Assembly: GCA_002011425.1 (NCBI GenBank)
Contig: MTNJ01000036.1
Span: forward strand, 86,981 to 150,980
Source of the DNA: Candidatus Acetothermia bacterium JdFR-48
Lineage (GTDB): Bacteria > Bipolaricaulota > Bipolaricaulia > Bipolaricaulales > Bipolaricaulaceae
Length of the DNA stretch: 64,000 nucleotides
Direction: 5' to 3'
The position numbers and the translations under genes were made by a program. The notes under the pieces were generated by a model. It did not search any database and was not told the origin of the DNA. It was given only the letters and a program-made list of their open reading frames with translations. Positions 27,405-36,182 of the stretch are shown piece by piece. Every line of letters starts with the position of its first letter. Within the stretch, counting starts at the first letter, position 1.

Positions 27405-28373
27405 GTGTTAAAGGCGAACATAGATCTGCGGAAATACAAAATGCAGATCGGGTTGACCCTTATATTTGCCCTAGTAATACTGCTTTTCATCATCACAAGT
27501 CCCGAGGTTTTCCTCAGGCCGAGCATCTACTTAGCGTATCTCACCACCATACCGTTCATCGGGATCATGGGCCTGGGCTTGACCTTTGTCCTCGCGAGCG
27601 GGGAAATCGATCTTTCCTTCGCCTCGGTTATGGCGTTTGCCGGCTACGTATGCGCGGTCATGGTAGACCTGACGGGCAGCGTCACCGTAGGGATTATAGG
27701 GGGCCTCTTGAGTGGAGCGGTAATAGGAGCTTTGAACGGTTTGTTCATTCGCAAGATCGGCATCCCCTCCATTGTGGTTACCCTGGGGATGATGTTTCTC
27801 ATCCGCGGCGCCGTGAACCTCCTCTCGGGGGGGCTCGGGAGATCTTTCACCTTTTTGATAGGTACGCCGTGGCATTCCATCCTCGTGGGGAAAATAGGGG
27901 GGAGGTTCCCGGCACATGCCCTCTGGTTCCTGGGATTGGCCGTGGTACTATGGTTCATCCTCTTCCGCCATCGGTTCGGAAACCACGTGCTATTCTCGGG
28001 CGACAACGAGGGTGCTGCACAGATGATGGGGATCAACGTCGATTGGGTCAAGATCAAGGTCTTCATCCTGATGGGAGTCCTAGCCGCCTTCGCGGGCATC
28101 ATCGACAGCTTCCGGCTCCTCAAGTGGTGGCCCACGATGGGGGAGGGCTTCCTGCTCACCACGTTCGCCAGCGTCTTCGTGGGGGGCACTTCGATGTTCG
28201 GGGGGGAAGCCACCATCCTGGGAACTTTTATCGGGGCCTACCTCATAGGCTCCCTGGAAGCGGGAATCGTAGCGGCAGGGCTTTCGGGCTTTTGGACCCG
28301 TTTCATCTATGGATTCCTCATCCTAGTCGCGGTCACCATCCACACCGTCCTGCGGAAAGGGCGAGGAGTATGA
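27405..28373 (+). CDS. Sugar ABC transporter permease, RbsC/FrcC type
   Basis: A 322-residue polytopic membrane protein of the branched-chain/ribose permease family, with about nine hydrophobic segments. The conserved LASGEIDLSFASVMAFAG segment follows the second or third helix (the family's 'GGIDLSVG' motif with GEIDLSF). The cytoplasmic coupling region is GDNEGAAQMMGINVDWVKIK near residue 205. GAGGGAGGC precedes the GTG start. It ends a single base before the first URO-D gene's ATG, tying transport directly to the methyltransferase genes. Confidence 0.93.
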   Translation: MLKANIDLRKYKMQIGLTLIFALVILLFIITSPEVFLRPSIYLAYLTTIPFIGIMGLGLTFVLASGEIDLSFASVMAFAGYVCAVMVDLTGSVTVGIIGGLLSGAVIGALNGLFIRKIGIPSIVVTLGMMFLIRGAVNLLSGGLGRSFTFLIGTPWHSILVGKIGGRFPAHALWFLGLAVVLWFILFRHRFGNHVLFSGDNEGAAQMMGINVDWVKIKVFILMGVLAAFAGIIDSFRLLKWWPTMGEGFLLTTFASVFVGGTSMFGGEATILGTFIGAYLIGSLEAGIVAAGLSGFWTRFIYGFLILVAVTIHTVLRKGRGV

Positions 28374-28374
28374 G

Positions 28375-29520
28375 ATGAACAGCCGGGAGAGGGTTATGGC
28401 CGCCTTAGAGCACCGCGAGCCGGACAAAGTTCCCAATGATTTCAGTGGGACGATCGTATCGGGGATTCATATTGAGGCCTACAAGGCACTCGTCGACTTC
28501 CTCGAGCTCGAGGTGCCCGAGCCCAAGATTTGGGACCCAGTCCAACAGCTTGCGGAAGTTGACGAAGCTGTGCGGCGACGTCTTCAATCGGACTGCATAC
28601 CCCTTTGTATTCGCCCGCCCAACACTTGGACCCTAGAGATACACGACCAAGGCGATTGCTATGTATATGTAGACGAATGGGGAACCACGATGAGGATGGC
28701 GAAGAGGGGAGGCTACTACTTCGAGTTCTGGCGTTTCCCTATCCAGAGGCCAGAGGACGCGCGCTCCTATAAGTGGCCGGACCCGACGGATCCCGGGCGG
28801 TATCAGGGTCTGAGGGATGAGGCTGAGCGCCTCTACGAGAGGACGGAATATGCTCTGTGCGGTGCACCGCTTTTCGGCGGGGGTATCCTCGAGCAAGCGA
28901 CCCGCATAGTGGGCTTCGAGAGGTTTCTCATCCTCTTGGGAAGGAAGTCCACTTGGGCCGAATACATCCTGAGCGCCCTCACCGATATTTACCTGGAGAC
29001 GATCGAGAGATTCCTACACGAGGTGGGCGACTTCATTCAGGTCCTGGTCTATTGGGACGACCTCGCCACCCAGGATTCACTCCTCGTCTCGCCGGAGACT
29101 TACAGGACGATGATTAAGCCCAAACATAAGAAACTCTTCGACCTGGTCCACAGTAAGACCCGCGCCAAAGTGTTCTTCCACACGGACGGCGCCATCTTGC
29201 CGCTGATCCCCGACCTCATCGAGACAGGAGTGGATATCCTCCAACCGATACAGGTTGGTGCCAAGGGAATGGAAGACACCGCAGAACTAAAACGTATTTT
29301 CGGCAAGGACTTGGTCTTCTGGGGAGCGAGCTGCGATTCCCAACACACCCTGCCCTTCGGGAAACCTGAGGACGTAATGGAGGAAATCCGCCGCCATGTG
29401 CTCGACCTCAAGCCTGGTGGAGGCTACGTTTTCGGCCCGATCCACAACATCCAGCCATTGGTTCCCCCGGAGAACGTGGTGGCCATGTACGAAACTTTCT
29501 TTCAGTGTCGGGCTTATTGA
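28375..29520 (+). CDS. URO-D-family (COG0407) putative corrinoid methyltransferase, copy 1
   Basis: A 381-residue protein of the uroporphyrinogen decarboxylase superfamily, starting NSRERVMAALEHREPDKVP, the standard opening of the methyltransferase branch rather than HemE. The HxC...C zinc motif of MtaA-type enzymes is replaced: the strand that normally carries HxC reads FFHTDGA, and the later Cys position reads GPIHNIQP. The absence of heme genes and the presence of a corrinoid protein, pterin methyltransferase and activator in the same cluster support a methyltransferase I role on an ether or similar substrate. Substrate and metal are not known. ATG one base after the permease stop. Confidence 0.85.
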   Translation: MNSRERVMAALEHREPDKVPNDFSGTIVSGIHIEAYKALVDFLELEVPEPKIWDPVQQLAEVDEAVRRRLQSDCIPLCIRPPNTWTLEIHDQGDCYVYVDEWGTTMRMAKRGGYYFEFWRFPIQRPEDARSYKWPDPTDPGRYQGLRDEAERLYERTEYALCGAPLFGGGILEQATRIVGFERFLILLGRKSTWAEYILSALTDIYLETIERFLHEVGDFIQVLVYWDDLATQDSLLVSPETYRTMIKPKHKKLFDLVHSKTRAKVFFHTDGAILPLIPDLIETGVDILQPIQVGAKGMEDTAELKRIFGKDLVFWGASCDSQHTLPFGKPEDVMEEIRRHVLDLKPGGGYVFGPIHNIQPLVPPENVVAMYETFFQCRAY

Positions 29521-29532
29521 GGGAGAGCGCGT

Positions 29533-30600
29533 ATGACCGGCAAAGAGCGCGTGCTGATGGCGATAGAACATCGGGAGCCGGATCGGGTCCCGGTGGATGT
29601 GTGGTACACCCCCGAGATGCGCGATAAGCTTGCCTCCGCGCTTGGGATCCTGGAATCGCCGGGCGAACTCGATCCAGATCCTTTGTGCCTCAAATTCCAC
29701 GACCTCCTGAAGGTAACGGTCGGCCCCGCCGCAAGTTATTACTTGAGTGATAAGGAGTTTTACACGGACGAATGGGGTATCGGTTGGCGCCGGGTAGATT
29801 ATGGCCACGGGCACTACACAGAGCCCGTGTCGCATCCACTGGGAGGACTTCGGGATCCGGAAAGTTTTTCTATACCGGATTTTAACGATCCCGCGCGGTA
29901 TGAGAAGGTCCGCCATGTGGTGAAGTATTACGGCGGAGAATATGCCGTGGTGGGGGAGATGGCCTGTACCCTCTTCGAACTGTCTTGGTACCTAAGGGGA
30001 TTCGAGCGGATATTGATGGATCTTCATCGTGAAAAAGATTTTATGCGCGTTTTTTTGGGGAGGCTCAAGGGGTGGGCCCTCGCGGCAGGTAGAAATCTCA
30101 TAGAGGCCGGGGTCGACATCTTGCTTTTGGGAGACGACTTCGGCATGCAAGATCGAATGATCGTCTCCCCAGAGATGTTCAGGGAGCTTTTCAAACCCCT
30201 CTACGCAGAACTATTTGAAAAGTTCAAAGACCTGAATCCGAACGTAAAACTCGCTTTCCACTCGGACGGCAATATAGAACCCATCATCCCCGATTTCATC
30301 GAGATAGGTCTCGACATTCTGAACCCAGTGCAACCACGGTCGATGGACCCCAAGAAATTGAAAAAGCTTTATGGGAAACACTTGGCGTTCTGGGGAACCA
30401 TGGACAACCAGGGGACCATCCCCTTCGGCTCTCCAGAGGAAGTGGTAGACGAGGTATTGGCACGTATTCGGGACGTTGCTCCTGGAGGGGGGCTGATCCT
30501 GGGGCCCGCCCACAATGTCCAGCCTATTACCCCAGTGGAGAACATGCTCGCCTTCTATAAGGCCGTGGAGCGCTACGGCACCTATACCATCGGAGTGTGA
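29533..30600 (+). CDS. URO-D-family (COG0407) putative corrinoid methyltransferase, copy 2
   Basis: A 355-residue paralogue of the preceding gene, starting TGKERVLMAIEHREPDRVP. It shares the architecture and the altered ligand set: AFHSDGN in place of HxC, and GPAHNVQP near the C-terminus, so the His-x-Asp arrangement is a shared feature and not a chance mutation. Overall similarity between the two is moderate, so they likely act on different substrates or different positions of one substrate. It lies 12 bases after copy 1 and 4 bases before the class II aldolase gene. Confidence 0.85.
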   Translation: MTGKERVLMAIEHREPDRVPVDVWYTPEMRDKLASALGILESPGELDPDPLCLKFHDLLKVTVGPAASYYLSDKEFYTDEWGIGWRRVDYGHGHYTEPVSHPLGGLRDPESFSIPDFNDPARYEKVRHVVKYYGGEYAVVGEMACTLFELSWYLRGFERILMDLHREKDFMRVFLGRLKGWALAAGRNLIEAGVDILLLGDDFGMQDRMIVSPEMFRELFKPLYAELFEKFKDLNPNVKLAFHSDGNIEPIIPDFIEIGLDILNPVQPRSMDPKKLKKLYGKHLAFWGTMDNQGTIPFGSPEEVVDEVLARIRDVAPGGGLILGPAHNVQPITPVENMLAFYKAVERYGTYTIGV

Positions 30601-30604
30601 GCCC

Positions 30605-31255
30605 ATGCTCAGAGCACTACGGAAGGCGGTCTGGGAAGCGCTGATGGAGCTCGCGGACAGTGGTCTCGTTCAGGGGACCAGTGGCAACGTGAGTGGAAGA
30701 GAGGAGGATCTCCTCGTCATCAAGCCAAGTGGCGTCCCCTACGGGAGTCTCAAGCCCGAAGATCTCGTAGTGGTGGACCTTAGAGGGAAAGTGGTGGAGG
30801 GAGAGCTCAGGCCCTCGGTGGACACCCCGGCCCACCTCGAGATCTACCGGGCAATCGAGGGGGTGAAGGGGGTTGCTCACACACACTCCACGTACGCCAC
30901 CGTATTTGCAGTCCTGGGGAGAGAAATTCCAGTCTACACTACGGAACTCGCCGACCTTTTCGGGGGCCCCGTCCCCGTGTCGTCCTTTGTCCCCCCTGGC
31001 CATCCGGGGACAGGGGTCGAGTTTGCAAAGAAGACAAAGCCTGGACGTTTCCGAGCGTTGCTCATGCGTTCCCATGGGGTTTTCACTGCGGGTCCGACCG
31101 CTGCAGATGCGGTTAAAGCCGCCCTAATTGTGGAACACAGTGCAAAGATCGCCCTTCTTGCAGAGCTTTTAGGAAAGCCGGAGCCGCTCCCCCGATCTGA
31201 GGTCGAGGAGCTCCATTTCCGCTACATGAGTCGTTATGGACAGCGAAAGGGGTGA
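30605..31255 (+). CDS. Class II aldolase family, L-ribulose-5-phosphate 4-epimerase (AraD)-like
   Basis: A 216-residue zinc enzyme. Motifs: GTSGNVSGR (24-32), KPSGVPY (40-46), zinc histidines H92 and H94 in AHTHSTYAT, and H157 in RSHGVF. Asp73 in SVDTPAHLEIY occupies the position where AraD epimerases have aspartate and fuculose-phosphate aldolase has glutamate, so a pentose 4-epimerase is favoured over FucA. It would take the product of the isomerase and FGGY kinase encoded just downstream into the pentose-phosphate pathway. Start ATG at 30605; an upstream extension overlaps the URO-D gene and lacks homology. Confidence 0.88.
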   Translation: MLRALRKAVWEALMELADSGLVQGTSGNVSGREEDLLVIKPSGVPYGSLKPEDLVVVDLRGKVVEGELRPSVDTPAHLEIYRAIEGVKGVAHTHSTYATVFAVLGREIPVYTTELADLFGGPVPVSSFVPPGHPGTGVEFAKKTKPGRFRALLMRSHGVFTAGPTAADAVKAALIVEHSAKIALLAELLGKPEPLPRSEVEELHFRYMSRYGQRKG

Positions 31256-31257
31256 GA

Positions 31258-32814
31258 ATGACCGCGAGGTTCCTCATCGGAGTGGATATCGGAACACAGG
31301 GCACAAAGGCAGTGGCCGTTACAGCCGGAGGGGAGGTCTTGGGGAGAGGCCTCGTCGAGTACGGGATCGAGCAGCCACGCCCCTCTTGGGCCGAACAGTG
31401 GCCTCAGATTTGGGAGGAGGCCGTCTACAACGCCATCCGCCAGGTCGTGGAACGCACAGGGATTTCCCCACAGGATGTAGCCGCGCTCTGTTTCAGCGGA
31501 CTTTACGGAGGATCCGGCGTCCCGGTGGATCGGGATATGAGACCGCTGCGCCCCTGCCTCATCTGGATGGATCGCAGGGCCACTGAGGAGGTCCTGTGGA
31601 TAAAGGAGAACATCGACCTCGATAAGCTCTTCGCCGTGACCGGGAATTACGTGGACACCTACTTCGGCTACACGAAGATTCTGTGGATAAAGCGCCATGA
31701 GCCCCGGGTCTGGGAGAAGATCCACAAGTTCGTTCCCCCGACGAGCTACATCGAATATCGGCTTACGGGACAGCTCGCCGTCGACTTTTCCTCGGCCGGA
31801 AATCTGGGGGGAATATTCGACCTGAGGAAGCTCTCGTGGTCGGAGGAAATGGCTGAAGACTTGGGGATCCCTTTAGAACTGATGCCAGAACGGCTCGTGC
31901 CCTCTACAGAAGTGGTGGGCGACCTTACTGTGGAGGCCGCGAGGAGGTGTGGCTTGACCCCTGGCATACCGGTGGTGGCAGGGGGAATCGATGCCCCCAT
32001 GGCCACCTTGAGCGCCGGGGCTATAGAGCCAGGGGACAACGTCGCCATGATGGGCACGTCCACCTGTTGGGGTGTGGTGCACAGAGGCGAAGGACTCTCA
32101 CCGCAACTGGTCTCCATGCCCCACGTGGTGAACCCGGGCGAAGAGATTTATACCTGGGGAGGATCGGCCACTTCCGGGGCCCTGATTCGCTGGTTCCGAG
32201 ACAACTTCGGCCGTCCGGAGGTCGAGGCTGGGGAGAGGATCGGGGTAGATCCGTACCGGATTCTTGACCTTGAGGCCGAGGAAATACCTCCGGGGAGCGA
32301 TGGTCTCCTTGTCCTCCCCTACTTCATGGGCGAACGGGCCCCTCTCTGGGACCCCAAGGCCCGGGGGACAATCCTGGGTCTAACGCTCTACCACACGCGG
32401 GCCCACGTCTATCGGGCCATGATGGAGGCCGCGGCCTATAGCCTCCGGCACAGTATCGAGACGGGCGAAGGGTGCGGACTGAGGATAAAGGAAGAGGTGC
32501 GCGTGGTCGGGGGGGTGGCCAAGTCACCTCTCTGGTCCCAGATTCTGGCCGATGTCGTCGGAAGGCCCGTATGTGTGCCTTTGGGGAACGTGGAAGCCCC
32601 GCTCGCGGACGCGCTCCTCGGAGGGATCGGGGTGGGATTGATCCCTGACCACACGGTCATCTCGAACTGGATCGGGGAGACAAAGACTTTCAGTCCTCGC
32701 GAAGAGGCCCATAACCGGTACACACAACTTTACAAGCTTTACAGGAGGCTATACGAGGAGGTCAAGGACGCCATGCATGCCCTGGCCGACTTGGAAGGAG
32801 GGGGTGAAGGGTGA
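31258..32814 (+). CDS. FGGY-family carbohydrate kinase (second of two)
   Basis: A 518-residue kinase of the xylulokinase/ribulokinase superfamily: phosphate loop GVDIGTQGTKAVAV near residue 8, GGIDAPMATLSAG (putative catalytic Asp) near 240, and VVGGVAKSPLWSQILAD near 418. It probably phosphorylates the ketose made by the isomerase encoded next. The ATG at 31258 is 2 bases after the epimerase stop, with AAGGGGTGA in front; a GTG two codons earlier is possible. It overlaps the start of the isomerase gene by 4 bases. Confidence 0.92.
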   Translation: MTARFLIGVDIGTQGTKAVAVTAGGEVLGRGLVEYGIEQPRPSWAEQWPQIWEEAVYNAIRQVVERTGISPQDVAALCFSGLYGGSGVPVDRDMRPLRPCLIWMDRRATEEVLWIKENIDLDKLFAVTGNYVDTYFGYTKILWIKRHEPRVWEKIHKFVPPTSYIEYRLTGQLAVDFSSAGNLGGIFDLRKLSWSEEMAEDLGIPLELMPERLVPSTEVVGDLTVEAARRCGLTPGIPVVAGGIDAPMATLSAGAIEPGDNVAMMGTSTCWGVVHRGEGLSPQLVSMPHVVNPGEEIYTWGGSATSGALIRWFRDNFGRPEVEAGERIGVDPYRILDLEAEEIPPGSDGLLVLPYFMGERAPLWDPKARGTILGLTLYHTRAHVYRAMMEAAAYSLRHSIETGEGCGLRIKEEVRVVGGVAKSPLWSQILADVVGRPVCVPLGNVEAPLADALLGGIGVGLIPDHTVISNWIGETKTFSPREEAHNRYTQLYKLYRRLYEEVKDAMHALADLEGGGEG

Positions 32815-34223
32815 GAGACGTGAAAAGGCCCTGCATTGGATTGATTGTGGGCAATAGGAATTTTTTCCCCGACGCCTTGGTCGAGGAAGGGAGAAGGCGG
32901 ATCCTTAGCGTCCTCGAAGAGGCCGGTATTGGGGTAGTGACGCTCTCCACTGAGGATACGAAGTTTGGAGCTGTGGAGAGACGTGAGGATGCGGAAAAAT
33001 GTGCACGACTCTTCAGGGAACACGCGGAGGAGATCGAAGGGATTATCATCACCCTTCCCAACTTCGGGGATGAGCGCGCGGCGGCCGAGGCGGTGCGGCT
33101 TTCGGGCCTCAATGTCCCGGTCCTCGTCCATGCATTTCCCGATGAGCTCGGTAAGCTCGATCCCGACCATCGTCGCGATGCCTTCTGTGGCAAGATCTCC
33201 CTCTGCAATAGTCTCAAGCAATTCGGCATCGAATTCACCGACACGACCTTACATGTGGAGGCACCGGAAAGTCAGGAGTTCAAGAAGGACCTAGAGAACT
33301 TCCTTGCAACCTGTAGGGTTGTAAAAGGGCTCAAGGCCGCGAGGCTCGGGGCTGTGGGAGCACGGCCAACGGCATTCAACACGGTCCGGTACAGCGAAAA
33401 ACTCCTGGAGAGCTATGGGATAACGGTCGAGACCCTCGACCTTTCAGAGGTAATCGCCCGAGCCAATAAACTAGACAAGGAATCCCCGAAAGTGAAGCGG
33501 GAACTCGAACAGTTGCGAGGGACCTTTCAGCTTGAAGGTACCCCGAACGAGGCCTTGCAGAAAATGGCCCGACTTTCCGCGATACTCAAGGAATGGATCG
33601 TAGCTGAAGAGATCGATGCCTTCGCCTTCCAGTGCTGGACGGCCATAGAGGAGATCTATGGGATCGTACCCTGCGCTGTGATGAGCCTTTTTTCGGAATC
33701 AATGATACCTGCGGCCTGTGAAGTGGACGTGATGGGTGCCCTGGCCATGTACGTCCTCGAACTCGCCTCTGGGCAGCCAGCTGCCCTTATGGATTGGAAC
33801 AATAACTTCGGCGATGACCCGGACAAGATCATTCTCTTTCACTGCAGCAACTTCCCTCCTTCCTTCTTCGCCAACTGCAAGATGTCGTACCAGCACATCA
33901 TCGCCGGGACGGTGGGGAAAGAGAACACCTATGGCACCGTGGTGGGCAAGGTAGCCTCTGGTCCCGCCACTTTCCTTCGGCTCTCTACGCTCGACACTGA
34001 GGGGCAAATCGCAGGGGTGGTGACGGAAGGTAATTTCACCGATGAGGGAGTGAAAACTTTCGGCGGTTACGGTGTGGCCCAGATACCCGGGCTTCGCCCC
34101 CTACTCCGCGAGATCGTCCGAAAAGGCCTTGAACATCATATCGCGGTGACCAAGGCCCACGTCGGGAAAGCTGTGGCGGAGGCACTGAAGACTTATCTGG
34201 CTTGGGAGATCATTGTAAGTTAG
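32811..34223 (+). CDS. L-fucose/L-arabinose isomerase family protein (COG2407)
   Basis: A 470-residue aldose-ketose isomerase-type protein. Family features: the N-terminal Rossmann-like half (IGLIVGNRNFFP to about 175), RLGAVGARPTAFNTVRYS, the middle segment with AFQCWTAIEEIYGIVPCAVMS, the metal-site Glu/Asp stretch 'PAACEVDVMGAL' and the metal-binding histidine region 'LFHCSNFPPSF'. The combination EVD...H fits the Mn-dependent active site of fucose and arabinose isomerases. The aldose could be a pentose, a 6-deoxyhexose or, as in some COG2407 members, a sulfonated sugar. GTG start overlapping the kinase end by 4 bases. Confidence 0.87.
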   Translation: MRDVKRPCIGLIVGNRNFFPDALVEEGRRRILSVLEEAGIGVVTLSTEDTKFGAVERREDAEKCARLFREHAEEIEGIIITLPNFGDERAAAEAVRLSGLNVPVLVHAFPDELGKLDPDHRRDAFCGKISLCNSLKQFGIEFTDTTLHVEAPESQEFKKDLENFLATCRVVKGLKAARLGAVGARPTAFNTVRYSEKLLESYGITVETLDLSEVIARANKLDKESPKVKRELEQLRGTFQLEGTPNEALQKMARLSAILKEWIVAEEIDAFAFQCWTAIEEIYGIVPCAVMSLFSESMIPAACEVDVMGALAMYVLELASGQPAALMDWNNNFGDDPDKIILFHCSNFPPSFFANCKMSYQHIIAGTVGKENTYGTVVGKVASGPATFLRLSTLDTEGQIAGVVTEGNFTDEGVKTFGGYGVAQIPGLRPLLREIVRKGLEHHIAVTKAHVGKAVAEALKTYLAWEIIVS

Positions 34224-34245
34224 GTTCTCCGGAAAGGTGGATTCC

Positions 34246-35181
34246 ATGGCGAAGCTCACGCTCGTTGTGATGGCAGCTGGGGTGGGGAGCCGGTACGGGG
34301 GGCCAAAGCAGCTCGAGCCCATCGGACCTAATGGTGAAACCTTCAGCGATTACTCGGTTTACGATGCCTTGAGAGTCGGTTTTGAAAAGGTTGTGTTCAT
34401 CCTGAGCAAAGAAATTGAAAAGGTGTTCCGAAATTCGGTGGGAAAGCGAATCGAAAGGCATTGTGAGGTGGAGTATGTCGTTCAGAGACTCGAGGATCTC
34501 CCCACGGGATTTTCAGTTCCACCGGAAAGGGCGAAGCCTTGGGGTACGGCCCATGCGGTCCTCTGTTGCAAGGGGGTCGTGGACACTCCTTTCGCGGTGG
34601 TCAACGCGGATGATTTCTACGGACGGAACGCGTTCCGTTCCATGGCTAGGTGCCTCTCAGAGAAAGGCGAAAATGTGGGAACCCTCGAAGGCTGCCTCGT
34701 CGCTTACAACGTCGAGAGGACCCTGAGCAAACACGGGCCGGTCACCCGTGGGGTATGTGAGATCGACGGCGAAGGCTATCTCGTGCGGATAGAGGAGCGA
34801 CATCGGGTCCAACTGCAAGGCGGAAAGATCGTCTCCTGCGTTGACGGGAAGCACTGGACGGAGATCCCACCGGGAACCTTTGTTTCCATGAACATGTGGG
34901 GGTTCACCCCCGCTATCTTTCCCGAGCTCGAAGCGCGCTTTCCCCGCTTCCTCCGGGAGCATGTACGCGATATCAACACAGCGGAATTCCTTCTGCCAGA
35001 GGTTGTGGGGGAACTAGTGAGGGAAAAGCTCCTGAAGGTCAGAGTGATCGTAACCGACGAACAATGGTTCGGCATCACTTATCAGGAAGACAAACAGGAA
35101 GCCAGGACCGAGGTTCGAAGGCTGATTGAGCACGGGGTGTATCCCAAAGAGCTTTGGGGGGTGGAGGCGAACCCAAGATGA
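34246..35181 (+). CDS. Sugar-phosphate nucleotidyltransferase family protein
   Basis: A 311-residue GT-A-fold nucleotidyltransferase. The NTP-binding loop reads VVMAAGVGSRYGGPKQLEPIG at about residues 6-26, and the metal-binding aspartates are in VVNADDFYG near 122. The WGTAHAVLCC segment (about 103-112) is the nucleotide-sensing strand. Close neighbours of galactokinase with this family often make nucleotide sugars from sugar-1-phosphates; here the specificity is unknown. ATG at 34246 follows GGAAAGGTGG. It overlaps the next gene by 4 bases. Confidence 0.85.
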   Translation: MAKLTLVVMAAGVGSRYGGPKQLEPIGPNGETFSDYSVYDALRVGFEKVVFILSKEIEKVFRNSVGKRIERHCEVEYVVQRLEDLPTGFSVPPERAKPWGTAHAVLCCKGVVDTPFAVVNADDFYGRNAFRSMARCLSEKGENVGTLEGCLVAYNVERTLSKHGPVTRGVCEIDGEGYLVRIEERHRVQLQGGKIVSCVDGKHWTEIPPGTFVSMNMWGFTPAIFPELEARFPRFLREHVRDINTAEFLLPEVVGELVREKLLKVRVIVTDEQWFGITYQEDKQEARTEVRRLIEHGVYPKELWGVEANPR

Positions 35182-36182
35182 ATCGGTACGCCCTCGGAAA
35201 ACTTTTGGCATGGATGGAGGAGCGGGGTTTCCCCAGTTTCACCGTCCTCCGTCCCGAGAACTTTGCCTGGCTGACCGGTGGTGGGGACAGCACTGTGGTA
35301 GTCGGAGAGGGAGTGGCCTGGCTGGAGCTGGCGGAGGGGAAGGTCACCCTCCATACCTCGAGGATCGAGGCCGGCCGCCTCGCCGAGGAGGAGGTCCAGG
35401 AGATCGATAAGGTAATTGCGCACCCCTGGTATCGGGTACCGGAAGTGGGGAGACCAAATGACCTCGAACATGATCTCACCCCTTTGCGGCTTGTCCTTTC
35501 CCCAGAGGAGCGGGATCGTTTTCGCCGGTTGGGACGTGATGCCGCGGTGGCTTTGGGCGAGGCCATGCGGGCCGCGGAGCCTCATTGGACCGAAGGAGAA
35601 CTCGCTGGGGCCGTGGCCGAGGCAGCGCTCGCCCGCGGAATCCAGCCGGTGGTATTGCTCGTGGCAGGAGAGGGACGAATCTTCAGGTACCGACATCCCC
35701 TGCCGAAGGACCGCCCCCTGGGGCGCTTATGCATGGCGGTAATTTGCGGAAGACGTCACGGACTCATCGCGAACCTTACCCGACTTCGTGCCTGGGGCCA
35801 TCCCGAGGCCATGCGACTCTACCACAAGGTCCTAAAAGTGGAAGCGGAGGCCTTGGAAGCCACCCGTCCTGGGATGAGATTGGGTGAGGTGCTTTCCACT
35901 ATCCGGGAGGCATATGGGAAAGTGGGAAGACCGGAAGCCTTCGAGGAACACCATCAGGGAGGGCTGGCCGGGTACCGACCCCGAGAGATCGTTGCCACTC
36001 CTGGCGAAAATACCCTCCTTCAGGTGGGAATGGCGGTCGCCTGGAACCCCTCCCTCCCCGGGGCCAAGGTTGAAGACACATTCCTCATCGCGGAACACGG
36101 CCTCGAGGTTCTGACCGAGGACCCCGAATGGCCCATAGTTAAAGTGGAAGGCCGAGAGCGTCCCGACATCCTATGTTCATGA
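35178..36182 (+). CDS. M24 peptidase-fold protein lacking its metal ligands
   Basis: A 334-residue pita-bread-fold protein related to Xaa-Pro aminopeptidase and creatinase. The two aspartates of the metal site are gone: 'DxG' reads VICG (Ile189) and 'SDLTR' reads ANLTR (Asn199). The GHG region reads EEHHQGGLAGY (His258/259), the first Glu is Asn290 in AWNPSLPG, and only Glu299 in KVEDT remains. A dinuclear metallopeptidase is therefore ruled out. Creatinase shows that metal-free C-N hydrolysis is possible on this fold. It is locked into the sugar cluster by 4-base overlaps on both sides, next to galactokinase, so a sugar-related role is likely but undefined. Confidence 0.85.
   Translation: MNRYALGKLLAWMEERGFPSFTVLRPENFAWLTGGGDSTVVVGEGVAWLELAEGKVTLHTSRIEAGRLAEEEVQEIDKVIAHPWYRVPEVGRPNDLEHDLTPLRLVLSPEERDRFRRLGRDAAVALGEAMRAAEPHWTEGELAGAVAEAALARGIQPVVLLVAGEGRIFRYRHPLPKDRPLGRLCMAVICGRRHGLIANLTRLRAWGHPEAMRLYHKVLKVEAEALEATRPGMRLGEVLSTIREAYGKVGRPEAFEEHHQGGLAGYRPREIVATPGENTLLQVGMAVAWNPSLPGAKVEDTFLIAEHGLEVLTEDPEWPIVKVEGRERPDILCS

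Noticed and set aside
28375..30600. HemE (uroporphyrinogen decarboxylase) for heme synthesis
   Set aside because: Two diverged copies, an N-terminus typical of the methyltransferase branch, no heme genes nearby and a corrinoid module in the same cluster.
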